Positions 52,333 through 63,794 of a stretch of 64,000 bases of DNA are shown here, piece after piece; the first letter of the stretch is position 1; every line of letters starts with the position of its first letter. The stretch is taken from contig CM055111.1 in NCBI GenBank assembly GCA_029204225.1, positions 25,105,874 to 25,169,873 of the forward strand, read 5' to 3'. The translations under genes and the position numbers were made by a program. The notes beneath the pieces are model-generated. The model was not told the DNA's origin. It was given only the letters and a program-made list of their open reading frames with translations, and made no database searches. The stretch comes from Diphasiastrum complanatum (taxonomy: Eukaryota > Streptophyta > Lycopodiopsida > Lycopodiales > Lycopodiaceae).

Positions 52333-52902
52333 TTACTTTGAGCAATACGGAAGAATTGCAATCTTCTTGTTCAAATATTCATGCTTAACACACTTCTTTG
52401 CTCTTGTGTAGTCCCTTGCTTCCACAAAATTGCAAAAATAATTTGACATCACACATACCATGTCTCTACGGCTGCCCAAAATTTTCACTCGCCAATATCT
52501 TAAACCCGCCTCAACTATGGTTTCAGTAATGTGGGATGTCTTGCTTTTTAGCATCGCACACCAATGTGTATGGATGTCTATTTTGTAAGTAGAGCCAGGA
52601 ATTGAGAATTGGAAATTGTTTCCCATCGCTTCTATTTGCTGAAATACATAACTGTCATACTTATGACCCTTCAGTTGGGACTTGGTATTGCCTTCTAACC
52701 TCCATCCACATGGCATCACTATTTCTTCGTTTAGATCTGGAATTGATATGTTCACTTCTTCATTCAAGTGAGGAACATTGAACACATGAGTTGTCTTCAC
52801 TTCCACCATCTCTTCGAGAGTAGCTTGTACTAGATGGGCCTTATCCTCACCATTTGAGATTTCTTTTGTGGTGATTGTGACAACAACAAGGGTGTTTATA
52901 TT
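52333..52902 (-). CDS. Hypothetical ORF, not retroelement-like
   Basis: Open minus-strand frame from about 52902; the first ATG is at 52809, giving 158 codons, but the frame continues upstream for about 30 codons (KEISNGEDKAHLVQATLEEM), so it could be an exon. Features: two similar acidic segments (NVPHLNEEVNIS and SIPDLNEEIVMP), CGWRLEGNTKSQL, YVFQQIEAMGNNFQFSIPGS, and a basic C-terminal part (RDYTRAKKCVKHEYLNKK). No known domain, signal peptide or membrane helix. No retroelement motif, which is unusual in this window. It may be a host gene exon or an unfamiliar transposon gene; chance cannot be excluded. Confidence 0.4.
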   Translation of the reverse strand, partial: NINTLVVVTITTKEISNGEDKAHLVQATLEEMVEVKTTHVFNVPHLNEEVNISIPDLNEEIVMPCGWRLEGNTKSQLKGHKYDSYVFQQIEAMGNNFQFSIPGSTYKIDIHTHWCAMLKSKTSHITETIVEAGLRYWRVKILGSRRDMVCVMSNYFCNFVEARDYTRAKKCVKHEYLNKKIAILPYCSK

Positions 52903-52935
52903 TTAGAATGTTGCTCCTACCATTGAAGTAGCATT

Positions 52936-53118
52936 TGATGGAATCAGAGTGCTCAGAAACTGATATAGCTTGCTGAAGTAGTGTGATCTATAGGCATTCA
53001 TTAAACATATACCAAAATAGATAGAACACAAAAGTTCTCACTCTCTTTGTCTCTCTCAGCTCAAGAAACATTCAAGAAACATAGGAGACAATGTTCCCAA
53101 AATGGAAATCACCAATTA
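52936..53118. repeat. Dispersed repeat, copy 2
   Basis: Begins TGATGGAATCAGAG; about 90% like copy 1 at 42474-42655, with a short insertion of TCTCTTTGTC type in the middle. Confidence 0.75.
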
Positions 53119-53129
53119 TGTTATTCCAG

Positions 53130-53955
53130 TGTGTTGTCTTATACAATGGACTCCTACTTAAAAGATTTAATTACAAGAAATCTTAATCACTCCTAATCGT
53201 GTGTCCACTAAGCCACTATCTTTATGTAAAAATTACAGCAAATAAGGATCCTAAAACACTTGAAATGATGAGGGAAACAATAGATTATGATTTCATAAGA
53301 TTAGCACAAGTTGAACCATCAAAATCCATCAAAAATCTATGCTTGAACCTCACTAAATGGCCCAAATCCTTGAAGAAGGCTTCACACGTGTGAAAGTACG
53401 GCCTCCCACAGTCTGAGTATTGTACACCAGACCTACATTCAATCCTATAATCATTAGTAATCACAAGTACTCAAACAATTATGAACATAGAGAGCAATTG
53501 CACCATTATGAGAGAAAAATCATGAAATTGCTTGATTGATTTTGGTGAGATATCATCACCTATATATACATGATCCATCACGGTTTTGGGTAGGTATGAG
53601 TAGCCCTAAACCTATCCCTAATGCTAATTTTTGTGGATCTTTCATCCCTACCAAGTTAGGGTTGGAATCTTGGAGATCCCTCAACAATGCAAAAATTACC
53701 AAAAATAGCTCCTATTTTTTCTCCCTTGTATCTAAGCATAATTTGGACTCATTCCAAAGGTTCTAACACTTAGGTCTACTTGAAAACATCCTTATGAATG
53801 GAATCCTATGCTATTTGGCACGTGTGACAAGCCACATCATGACCATCTAACTATTTACAAGTCATATGACCAAAACTAGTCAAGCTAGAATTGTGAATTT
53901 TTAACACTTTATAATGACCCAGAGTCATCTATTTACATGCCCTTCCTTGCATTGA
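53130..53955 (-). other. LTR-like non-coding DNA adjoining truncated copia C
   Basis: No ORF. Contains CACACGTGTG at 53383-53392 followed by a block (AAAGTACGG, CAGTCTGAGTA, TTGTACACC) similar to LTR H, and a TATATATA box near 53560. Probably a solo or partial LTR related to H; ends not defined. Confidence 0.45.
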
Positions 53956-56900
53956 CTACTTGTCAAGTAGTTGTGTGACCTCCACCTTTTTGGTAGTTGT
54001 AGTGAGTGCTTTGTACTCGGCCTCACATGAAGAGAGAGATATAGTATCTTGCTTTTTGGAAAGCCAAGATATTAGATTGCCTCCAAGAAAGATAGTGTAT
54101 GCACTAATAGACTTTCGATCCATCTTGTCACTTGCAAAGTCCAAATCAGAGTAGCCAACAATGGATAGATCTTCACTTTTATAAAGTAGACCATAATCAA
54201 AGATGAAGATACATATCTTAGAATCCTCTTGGCCATCTTCCAATAATGGATCTTAGGATCTTGCATAAATTGACTCAATTTGTGCACACAAAAACTTAGA
54301 TCGGGCCTAGTAATGGTAAGCCAAATCAAGGATCCTACAAGACTCCTAAAAAGTGTGATGTCCTCAAAGGATCTTTCATCACCTTTATTAGGATCTTTTA
54401 CAATTTGCTCCATTGGAGTATCTATGCTCTTAGAATTTTTCATATGGAATTTTTTCAACATAGAGTGAGCATATCTAGATTGGCATATAAAGACATGATT
54501 TTTATGAAAATCAATTTCTAGGCATGGATGTAATGTATCTCTCCTAGATCTTGCATTTTAAACTCACATCCAAGTGCTAGCTTAGTTTCATCAACTAGCT
54601 TGATACAACTTCCACAAAGGATAATGTCATCAACATAAATTAGAAGAATGACAATATTGCTATCAACAAACTTTAGATACATGGAAGGATCATAGTCACT
54701 AAGAGTAAATCCTAGTGAGATAAGAAAAGAATTAAGTTTTGAATACCATGATCTTGGTGCTTGCTTGAGTCCATAAAGACTTTTGAAGAGCAAGCACACT
54801 TTGGACTCATCCTTGATGAATCCTTGAGGTTGTTCCATATAGATCTCCTCCTCAAGATAAGCATTTAGAAAAGCATTGGATACATCTAATTGGAACACCT
54901 TCCACTTAAAGAAATAAGCAAGAGAAATAAGAATTCTTATTGTCAACATATTTGCAATGGGTGCAAAGGTCTCCTCATAATCAAGGCCATGGATTTGAGC
55001 AAATCCCTTGGCACATAATCTTGCTTTATACTTGTTGATGGTGCCATCATGATTGAACTTGATCTGAAATACCCACTTGCAACCAATCACATGCAAGCTC
55101 CCAAGTATTGTTGGTGATCAATGCATCATACTCTTGCTTCATGGCATCATACCAGTCCTTGGTATTGAGTGCCTCTTGTACATTCTTTGGCTCTTCATGA
55201 GAGACATAAAAAACATAATTAGTGGAATCAAGTTCCAGTTGTTTGCCTTTGTCAACATATGAGAGCCTCTTAGGCTCGGATCTATCTCTCATGGATCTTC
55301 TTGGTGAGAAAATCCGAGAAGAGTCTTCTTCAAATCTTGACCCCATCACATCATGATTGTCTTCAAAATCAATAATTGGTGATGCATCCATAGACTTCTT
55401 GATCTCGGCCTCTTCAAAAGATGAGTGTTGATCTTTATGAAAGACAACATCTCTACTTTCAATAACTTGAGAAGTAGAGAGTATAAAGACTCTATAGGCC
55501 TTCTTGGTGGATGAGTATCCAACCATGATCCCTTTGCATGCACTAGGATCTTCCTTCTTCCTTGTTTCCAAGGGAATATGGACAAAGCATATGCATCCAA
55601 AAATTCTAAGGTGATCAATCTTAGGCTTCTTCAATATAAGATTTCATATGGTGACTTTTCTCCAAGAGCTATATGTGGGGCCCTATTGCAAAGATAATTT
55701 GCACAATTAATGGCTTCTCCCCAAAAATCTTTGGGCAAAGATGCCTCAATTCTCATAGATTTTGCACATTCACATAGAGATCTATTCTTTCTCTCGGCCA
55801 CTCCATTTTGAGATGGAGAGTAGGCACAAGAGAACTCTCTTTTGATGCCTTCAAGCTCACAAAAATCATGAAATTTATTAGAGATATATTCACCACCTCC
55901 ATCACTTCTAAGAGCTTTAATCTTGAATGAGAATTGCTTCTCTACATAAGCTTTGGAAATAAGGAAATGATCAAACACCATAGATTTAAAAGCAAGAAGA
56001 TATATCCAAGTGAATCTTGTGAAATCATCAATGAAAGTAACAAAACAAGTGGCTCCTCCCTTGCTTGTAGTTGATGAGAAATGCACATCCGAGTGGATTA
56101 ACTCCAACGGATGCTTGTTTTTTATAGAAGATCTTGTAAATGGCTTTTTGTGAGATTTAGCAATAGCACAAGCTTCACAAGGCTTGATCTTCTTGGAGAA
56201 TGACTTCGGCGAGCCAATAGCTTTGGCTTCTTTGATCATAGAGAGCATAGATTTGTAGTTGGGACGTCCCAACCTCCTATGCCATAATTCCTCCATAGAG
56301 AGCTTGTTCACAAGAGCAACATTACAAGCATTCACATACTCATTTGGATCTAGTTTATAGATGCCTCCAAATCTAGATCCTAATGCAAGTATCTCATAAT
56401 TCTTCTTGATAGTGCAAGTATCAACTTTGAATTTTACATCAAGGCCATTATCAAGCAATTGGCCAACATTGAATAAGATTCTTAGTAAGCTTAGGTACAT
56501 AAAGAACCTTAGAGAGAGAAAGAACTTTAGAGGATGCAAGCTTCAAGGGCATGTTTCCTATGCCTTCAATAGGACATTCAAAATCATTTGCAGTGTGTAT
56601 TGATTTCTTGACTCCATCATAAGGTGCAATAGAAGAGAGAGTCCTTGGATCTACACATATGTGAAGAGCTCCACTATCAATATACCATAGGCTGTCCTTC
56701 TTGAAAGGAGTAGATGAGAAACTAGAGACCATAAGAGATCCCTCTCCATCACTTGCAATAGTGTCTTCCTTCTCATTGGTAATGTTGGCTTGCTTGAGCT
56801 GATTCTTCTTCTTAAAGCAATTGGTGGCATAATGGCCTTTCTTGCCACAATAAAAGCACTTGATCTTCTTCTTCTTGAGCTTGGATGATGAAGCATTAGA

Positions 56901-57635
56901 GGAATCATCTTCCTCCTCATCTTTGTCTTTGGATTTGACTTTGTCCTTGCTTGAGGATTGTTGATGTTGGTTCTTGCTCCTCCCTTTGTGCTTATCCTTG
57001 GAAAAGAGAGCTTTGCCATCATTATGAGTGAGAGAGAGCTTGTCCATCCTCAAGAGCTTGTACTCTTGTCTTGATTCTTCTGAAATTAGCACACTTTAGA
57101 GAGCCTCCAAAATTGGTCGCTCCTCCTTAATGGCATAGGATTGGACAAGGTTATCAAATTCACTTCTCAAGCCATTGAGAATGACTTGAACTAGCTCATT
57201 TTGATTGATGGAATTACCAATACAAGCAAGTTCTCTATGAATATCTTTTACTCTCAAAACATAACTAGATGCACTCTCATCACTCTTTTGGCTACTTTGA
57301 AAAATTTTATTCCTAAGAGTGAGAAGCCTAGAGGTATTCTTAGCCTCATAGATAGTCTTGAGACAATCCCAAGCTTCTTTGGCTGTTGTACAAGTACCTA
57401 TCTCCCTCAATATCTCATTAGAGACATTCATCTTAATGTAGTGGAGAGCCATCCTAGCTCTCTTTTTTTATTTTTGAACCTCTTGAAGAACTTGTGGTTC
57501 TTCTTCAAGGCCAAGAACAATGTCCATCATGTCTTGAAGGATCAAGATGGACTCCATCCTCATTTTCCAAATTGAATAGTTTGAAGTGGACAATCTTTCA
57601 CTTGGTTCCAACAAGGATGAACCCATTGAAGACAT
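53956..57635 (-). pseudogene. Copia C gag-pol (5' part through RNase H start), frameshifted
   Basis: Gag ATG at 57635 (MSSMGSSLLEPSERL). The zinc knuckle CFYCGKKGHYATNC (about 56820-56861) is intact. Protease DSGAL lies near 56670. Pre-integrase ELWHRRLGRPN and CEAC; integrase open with IHSDVH, the Asp of RSDGGGEY and the Glu of VAERKNR. RT: QLDVSNAFLNAYLEE (first Asp present) and LLIYVDDIIL. RNase H: YSDLDFASDKMDRKSISAY and SSCEAEYKALTT. It stops after VTQLLDK at 53956. About five frameshifts but every catalytic motif is kept. The missing RNase H end and 3' LTR match the plus-strand piece at 40237-41273. Confidence 0.92.
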
Positions 57636-58379
57636 TTGAAGTGAAGAAAACTCAAATGATGAACAATAAATGTTGCTACACACTCTCAATAGGATCTAAT
57701 AATAGAGTACTATCTCCTCCTATGAAAGATCTTGCAACTATTTGTGAATTGATTCTCACTAGCTACACAAATCTCTCTAAAACAAGATCCATTTCACATC
57801 AAATGATGGAGTATGGGCAAACTTAGGATCAAACACTCTTAGAACGTGTGAAGTACACTAAGAAACCAAATTTGACTCAAATACAATGATATTGCATGAA
57901 ACAAAATGGCTAAGATCTCAAAACAGTGCCTAGATCACATATAGATGAGATTGGTAAGCATACAACGGTGATTTTGGATCAACCAAGCAATCTCTTGACC
58001 AAACCAAATGTGTCCACCCAGATCTAGGTGCCCTACCTAACCCTCTTAAAAAGCTTATAACTTTTGATTGGCTCAACCAAACGGAATGAAACTGATTGTA
58101 TCAGAAACTAGACAAAATCAGCTTCAAAACAAGCTATCAAGCAAGATAAATGGATCAAACATGAGAGAGAACTCCCAAACTGAAATTGGATGTTCCTCAC
58201 ACGTGTCTGAGCACCTGATTCCATACAGTACCAGGTCATACCCAATCAATGTCCTTTTGATCTCTTTTGATCCAAAATTGAACAAGATAGCTAGGAAAAT
58301 GGATCTTGACCATTTCTAGCTCAAGATTGATGAATAGTTTTCACTTAAATGGATCAAAATGCATGGTAACCTTAGGTAA
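57636..58379 (-). other. Copia C untranslated leader with ACACGTGT palindrome
   Basis: Non-coding 744 bp between PBS and gag. ACACGTGT at 58199-58206, 173 nt from the PBS, with coding-strand context ACACGTGTGAGGAAC. No other feature. Confidence 0.7.
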
Positions 58380-58391
58380 GCTCTGATACCA
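58380..58391 (-). promoter_or_regulatory. Primer-binding site of copia C
   Basis: Minus strand TGGTATCAGAGC, perfect initiator tRNA-Met type, abutting the LTR at 58392. Confidence 0.93.
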
Positions 58392-59126
58392 TGTAGATTT
58401 CACATGTGTGGATTGTCCACAACATGTACTTGTGATCTCCTAAGGTGTGTAGATGCACCAAGATCAAGACTAGATTGAGATTCAAGATCTATCTTTGATT
58501 TTATGGCAAAAACACACTACTACATGCATTCAATCACTTCCAACTCTCACTCACACGTGTGGGAAGTATTCAAAAATTATTCTAAGTAAAAACAAGCTGC
58601 TCTCCTCGGGTAGAGAGATAAAATCATCATGACCTCTCGGGTAGAGAGAGAAAGCTAGAAATCCAATAACACTCAAAATCCACACAATCTCCAAATCAAT
58701 TAGATCCAAAATGAGGAGTACAATGATACTAGTAGATCCACGAGCTACCACTATGCTTAACTATGATTGGACCACACTTTGTCACCTCTTAATCCTATTG
58801 GACCATTGATCCATGCACCTCTTAATTCTATTGGACTATTTTCAAGCAAACCTCAAATTCTTATTGGACCTCACATGGTTCCACATCTAAATCCTATTGG
58901 ACCTCTTAGAATTCATCAAACAAAAGCATTACACTTGTCTACACTCTAATTGGCACGAGTTTAGCCTCTTACTCTATTTTGGCTCAATAGTGGCATTACA
59001 AGTGGAAATGCATAATCTGCCATCTATGCCAAATTTGTTCCTATCAACATCCTACACCTAGATGCTTGATATAAAAAACATAAGACCCCTATATCTAACA
59101 TAGATAATCTTTTTCAATTCTTCACA
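58392..59126 (-). repeat. 5' LTR of copia C (735 bp)
   Basis: Reverse-complement twin of 40540-41273, with near-identity throughout. Plus-strand ends TGTAGATTTCAC and AATTCTTCACA. Palindromes at 58399-58406 (CACATGTG) and 58552-58561 (CACACGTGTG). The outer flank, read in the element's direction, is CCCAC (59127-59131). Confidence 0.93.
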
Positions 59127-59190
59127 GTGGGAGGTCAAGAAGAGGCAGGATTGGTCTGAATGCTATAGGTAAGAGACCGCAAGAAGGTCA

Positions 59191-59845
59191 TGTGAAAAAT
59201 ACAGATCCTAAGTGGATCTAAACTCCAAGATCATTGGCTTGAATGCTTGCACTCCAAACTACATAAGCTAGGAATTGGCAACACATTCTATGCTACCTAG
59301 AATGCAAAGAACTTGATCAAAAAGCATTTATCACAAATGGAAACTTCCATAAACATCAAGTGCGGCCCAAAATAGCATTATACAGTCCATAATACATCAG
59401 CCTATCACTTTTGGAAAGCACCTAAGATCATACACAATAGCTTGAAGACAATACACACAACAATGCTCTCAATGGAGGAAGAAACAATGACAATGATCTA
59501 TTGATCTCAATGAAGCATACAAAAGGTTTCTCCAACCTGTTTTCCACGACTTCCCTACTATTTATGGATGAGGAAGATGACTCTCTCTCCTCTCTCTAGA
59601 AGGTACTTGACCCTAGATATTCCCTATATAGGAAAAATAGCTAAAAATGGCTTATATGACCAAAATACATCAAAATGGTCTCATTTTGAAGGGTATGAAG
59701 TTTGACACTTCATCATACTGAAAAAATACAGTAAATAAAAACATTGTGGCCTGGTTCACACGTGTGAAACTCCAGAACCAAAACTATTTACAATCTTAGC
59801 CAATTTAGGCCTCAAACTAGCTAGGAAATGTTGACAATTTTCACA
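59191..59845 (-). repeat. 3' LTR of copia D (655 bp)
   Basis: Plus-strand ends TGTGAAAAATAC and ATTTTCACA. The LTR start TGTGA supplies the TGA stop codon of pol, and the polypurine tract GAAGAGGGAG is the coding sequence for the last residues (VEEGV). TATATA at 59625-59630; CACACGTGTG at 59757-59766. Candidate target site GGTCA at 59186-59190. Confidence 0.88.
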
Positions 59846-62800
59846 CTCCCTCTTCAACATTGGATGCTAGTTTCAACATAGTCTTTGAGCACATTCCAAG
59901 ATTAGATCTATGCATTAAATATAGGTCCTTTCCCAATGGTTTGGTGAAGATATCAGCCACACACTCCTTTGAAGAGACATGTTGAAGCTCCACCTCTTTG
60001 GCAATGACTTGATCTCTCACAAAATGGTGAGCAATCTCAATGTGCTTGCTCCTTGCATGAAAAACAGGATTGCTTGCCAAGCTTTGGGCTGAAAGGTTAT
60101 CACAAAGTATGATTGGAGTCTTCTTTGGTTCCAGCAAGTGAAGATCCAATAACATCCTCTTGATCCAAAGAATCTCCTTGGTGCATGTTGTTAATGCCTT
60201 GTACTCGGCTTCGGTGGAAGATAGAGAAATAGTTGGTTGCTTCTTTGATAGCCATGAGACCACTCCATCTCCAAGATAGATTGCAAAGGCACTTTTTGAC
60301 TTCCTATCCATTTGATCACCTGCAAAATCTGAATCTGAAAATCCACAAAGGTTAGGTGTAGTACCTCCATACAAGATGCCAAAATCTCTAGATCCCGAGA
60401 TGTATCTAAGTACTCTCTTTCCTAGCTTCCAATGAGCCTCACTAGGATCTTGCATAAATTGACTTAGTTTACCAACCACAAAGCTTAGATCAGGTCTTGT
60501 GATGGTTAACCATATAAGAGATCCTATTAGCTTTCTATAGAGAGTAATGTCCTTGAAGGATCTTTCATTACTTCTTGTAGTTAGCTTTACATTTGATTCC
60601 ATAGGAGTAGAAACAACTTTACAATCTTCCATATGAAACCTTTTTAGAATAGAGTTAACATACTTTTCTTGACATATGAATGTAGATTTAGAAGTTCTAA
60701 TAATCTCTATTCCTAAGATATAATGAAGTTTACCAAGATCTTGAATTTCAAACTCTCTTTTGAGTGCCATCTTGATTTCATCTATATCTAGATTGTTACC
60801 ACCACTTAAGATAATGTCATCAACATAGATCAAAAGTAAAGTGATATCATTTTCATTCAATCTAAAGTAGAGAGAATGATCATACTCACTCATAACAAAG
60901 TTTTGAGAAAGTAAGAAGGAATTGAGCTTAGCATACCAACTCCTTGGTGCTTGCTTTAGCCCATACAAACTCTTTTGGAGATAGCACACATGATTAGGCT
61001 CATCATGTGAAACATAGCCCTCGGGTTGCTCCATGTAAATATCTTCTTCAAGATCACCATTCAAGAAGGCATTAGTAACATTTATTTGCCACATATCCCA
61101 ATCATAAAGAGTTGCAAGAGAGATTAGGATTCGAATAGTTACCATCTTTGCCACGGGTGCAAAGGTCTCATCATAGTCAATACCATATTCTTGAGCATAC
61201 CCCTTTGCCACCAACCTTGCCTTGTACTTGTTGATTGATCCATCTTGATTTGTCTTGATCTTGAAGATCCACTTACAACCAATTGCCTTCTTGTCCTTTG
61301 GAAGCTTTACCAACCTCCATGTGTTGCTTTTGATGAGTGCTTGATGCTCATGATCCATGGCTTGGATCCATTCCTTCTTTTGAATTGCTTCACCTACACA
61401 AGTTGGTTCATCAAAAGAGGTAAGAAAAGCAAAGTTAGAGTTGTCCACCACTTGCTTTCCTTTTTCATCATAGGTTAGCCTTGATGGCTTAGCCCTTTGC
61501 CTTTGAGTCTTCCTTGAAGTTTGCTTTGGAGTGGCATCTCCATCTTCATCCAAGACATCTTGCACATCATGATGATTAGTAGGCACATCAACATCAACAT
61601 CAACAACATTGGAAACATTCTCTTCATGAAAGATGACATCCCTACTTATGACAACTTTCTTTGTAGAAGGAATGTACACTTTGTAAGCCTTGCTTACTTC
61701 ACTATAGCCAACAAACACACCCTTCTTTGATGAAGGATCTTCTTTAGTTCTATCATCAAGTGTGATATTGACAAAACATGTACATCCAAAGATCCTACAA
61801 TGCTTGACACTCGGCCTTCTACCATAAAGAACCTCATGAGGAGTTTTACCATCCAAGGAAGCACTTGTCCATCTATTACATAGATAGTTAGCACATGCTA
61901 AAGCTTCCCCCCAAAAAGACTTAGCAAGATTAGCATGTAGTCTCATTGCCTTGGCACATTCACAAAGGGTTCTATTCTTCCTCTCGGCCACTCCATTCTG
62001 TTGTGGAGTCCTAGGACTAGACATCTCCCTCTTAATCCCATGTGCTATACAAAAGTCTTTGAACCTATTTGAGGTGTATTCCCCTCCATTATCAGATCTT
62101 AAGCATTTGATCTTTGTATTGAATTGGTTTTCCATTTCATTCTTGAACTTGACAAATGCAACAAACACTTCATCCTTACTTTTAAGAAGATAGATCCAAG
62201 TATACCTACTAAAGTCATCAATGAAAGTTGCATACATCTTTGCCCCACCATTGCTAGTTGTACTAGAAGAATGAATATCAGAATGCACAAGTTGAAAAGC
62301 TTCTTTAGATCTAGAAGTAGATCTAGAATAAGCAAGTCTATGAGATTTGGACAAGGCACAATGTTCACAAACACTATTGTTTGCAACAAGACTTTTAGGG
62401 AGACCAAGAACAAGCTCTTTCTTTGCCATTACCTCCAAAGATTTGAAGTTGGGATGGCCCAACCTCTTGTGCCAAACTTCTTGGTTTGTCAATTGCTCCC
62501 TAGCCATACATCCTTCATGATTAGAGATCACACATGCATCAAGCTTGAAAAGTTTACCATGCCTCCTACCTTGAGCAATCAAGGATCCACATTTACTTAT
62601 CAAACATGCATCTCCAATGAACTCCACATCAAGTCCTTTGTCAATCATTTGACTTACACTAAGCAAATTCTTAGTGATTGAAGGAATGTACAAGACATTT
62701 TCAAGATTTGCTTTCCTATTTGTTGAAAGGGAAATAGGAATAGTGCCTATGCCTTTGATGTCACATTGACCATCATTTGCAGTGTAGATGATGTTACCTT

Positions 62801-63794
62801 CTCCCTCATAAGACAATAAGGATGTAAAGTATTCCTTATGTCTTGTCATGTGAGATGAGGCTCCACTATCAATCCACCAAGGATCATTATCATCTATGTT
62901 GGCTAACAAACTTGAAGTCATAACAAGTGATTCACATGTGTTATGTTCTTCCTCATCTATTGTAAGATTTCCTTGCCTCTCTCCTTGCTCTCTTTTCTTC
63001 TTATAACATTCATTTGCAAAATGACCTTTTATCCCACAATAAAAGCACTTGAACTTTGACTTATTGTTCTTAGTAGAAGAGGAAGAGGAAGAGTGATCAT
63101 CATGATCAAAGTTACCACCTTTGGACCATTTCCCTTTGCCTTTACCTTTGCCCTTGAATTTGCCTTTTGTGAAGAAAGCCTCTTCACCTCCACCTTGCAA
63201 GGATGCACCATCAAGCTTTGATTGCAACCTATGTTCTTCAGCCAATAAGATTTCTTGCAAGTCAACCACACTTGGCAAGACTCTTTGAATGGCAAAACTT
63301 TGCACAAGGTTAGCATGTTCATTTAGCAAACCATTCAACATAACTTGGACTATTTCACCATCTTTTATGTTCTCGTCAATGCATGCTAAATCATCACTTA
63401 GGGACTTAACTCTCAAGATAAATGCATGAGCACTTTCACCCTCTCTTTGCCTACTAGAAAATATTTGTCTCCTTAGGGTCAATACCCTAGATGTGGACTT
63501 TGATTCAAAGAGCTTCTTTAAGGCATTCCATGCCTCACTTGCACTTTGACACTTTCCAACTTCCTTGAGAAGTTCATTTGTAACATTCATTTTAATGATA
63601 TGAAGAGCCCTTTTGGCCTTCTTATCAAACCTTTGTTGCTCTTGAAGTGTGAGAGGTCTCTCTTCAATTTCTGCAACTATGTCCATGAGTTCATTCAACT
63701 CAAGTAAGGACTCCATCCTCACTTTCCAAGTAGAGTAGTTTGATGAACTCAACCTTTCACTAGACTCTAGCATGATCCCGCCATTGGAAGCCAT
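59841..63794 (-). CDS. Copia D Gag-Pol polyprotein, 1317 aa, uninterrupted
   Basis: A full-length copia polyprotein for self-replication through RNA, made as one chain and cut by its own protease. Gag about 1-215; basic linker; zinc knuckle C250, C253, H258, C263; protease D309-S310-G311. Pre-integrase finger H442/H447 and C476/C479; integrase D506, D568, E604 (35 residues between the last two). RT about 800-1060 with YVDD at 990-993; RNase H with D1154, E1195, D1232, ending HRSNLGMCSKTMLKLAS. Oddity: the first catalytic Asp of RT (motif QMDVxNAF in relatives) is Asn905 (QINVTNAF), codon AAT at 61082-61080, which should abolish polymerase activity. Start chosen at MASNGGIMLESSERL, conserved in A, J and C. 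The stop lies inside the LTR start. 5' LTR beyond the window. Confidence 0.97.
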   Translation of the reverse strand: MASNGGIMLESSERLSSSNYSTWKVRMESLLELNELMDIVAEIEERPLTLQEQQRFDKKAKRALHIIKMNVTNELLKEVGKCQSASEAWNALKKLFESKSTSRVLTLRRQIFSSRQREGESAHAFILRVKSLSDDLACIDENIKDGEIVQVMLNGLLNEHANLVQSFAIQRVLPSVVDLQEILLAEEHRLQSKLDGASLQGGGEEAFFTKGKFKGKGKGKGKWSKGGNFDHDDHSSSSSSTKNNKSKFKCFYCGIKGHFANECYKKKREQGERQGNLTIDEEEHNTCESLVMTSSLLANIDDNDPWWIDSGASSHMTRHKEYFTSLLSYEGEGNIIYTANDGQCDIKGIGTIPISLSTNRKANLENVLYIPSITKNLLSVSQMIDKGLDVEFIGDACLISKCGSLIAQGRRHGKLFKLDACVISNHEGCMAREQLTNQEVWHKRLGHPNFKSLEVMAKKELVLGLPKSLVANNSVCEHCALSKSHRLAYSRSTSRSKEAFQLVHSDIHSSSTTSNGGAKMYATFIDDFSRYTWIYLLKSKDEVFVAFVKFKNEMENQFNTKIKCLRSDNGGEYTSNRFKDFCIAHGIKREMSSPRTPQQNGVAERKNRTLCECAKAMRLHANLAKSFWGEALACANYLCNRWTSASLDGKTPHEVLYGRRPSVKHCRIFGCTCFVNITLDDRTKEDPSSKKGVFVGYSEVSKAYKVYIPSTKKVVISRDVIFHEENVSNVVDVDVDVPTNHHDVQDVLDEDGDATPKQTSRKTQRQRAKPSRLTYDEKGKQVVDNSNFAFLTSFDEPTCVGEAIQKKEWIQAMDHEHQALIKSNTWRLVKLPKDKKAIGCKWIFKIKTNQDGSINKYKARLVAKGYAQEYGIDYDETFAPVAKMVTIRILISLATLYDWDMWQINVTNAFLNGDLEEDIYMEQPEGYVSHDEPNHVCYLQKSLYGLKQAPRSWYAKLNSFLLSQNFVMSEYDHSLYFRLNENDITLLLIYVDDIILSGGNNLDIDEIKMALKREFEIQDLGKLHYILGIEIIRTSKSTFICQEKYVNSILKRFHMEDCKVVSTPMESNVKLTTRSNERSFKDITLYRKLIGSLIWLTITRPDLSFVVGKLSQFMQDPSEAHWKLGKRVLRYISGSRDFGILYGGTTPNLCGFSDSDFAGDQMDRKSKSAFAIYLGDGVVSWLSKKQPTISLSSTEAEYKALTTCTKEILWIKRMLLDLHLLEPKKTPIILCDNLSAQSLASNPVFHARSKHIEIAHHFVRDQVIAKEVELQHVSSKECVADIFTKPLGKDLYLMHRSNLGMCSKTMLKLASNVEEGV

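Noticed and set aside
63029-63322. Minus-strand 97-codon frame
   Set aside because: Out-of-frame shadow inside the intact copia D polyprotein.
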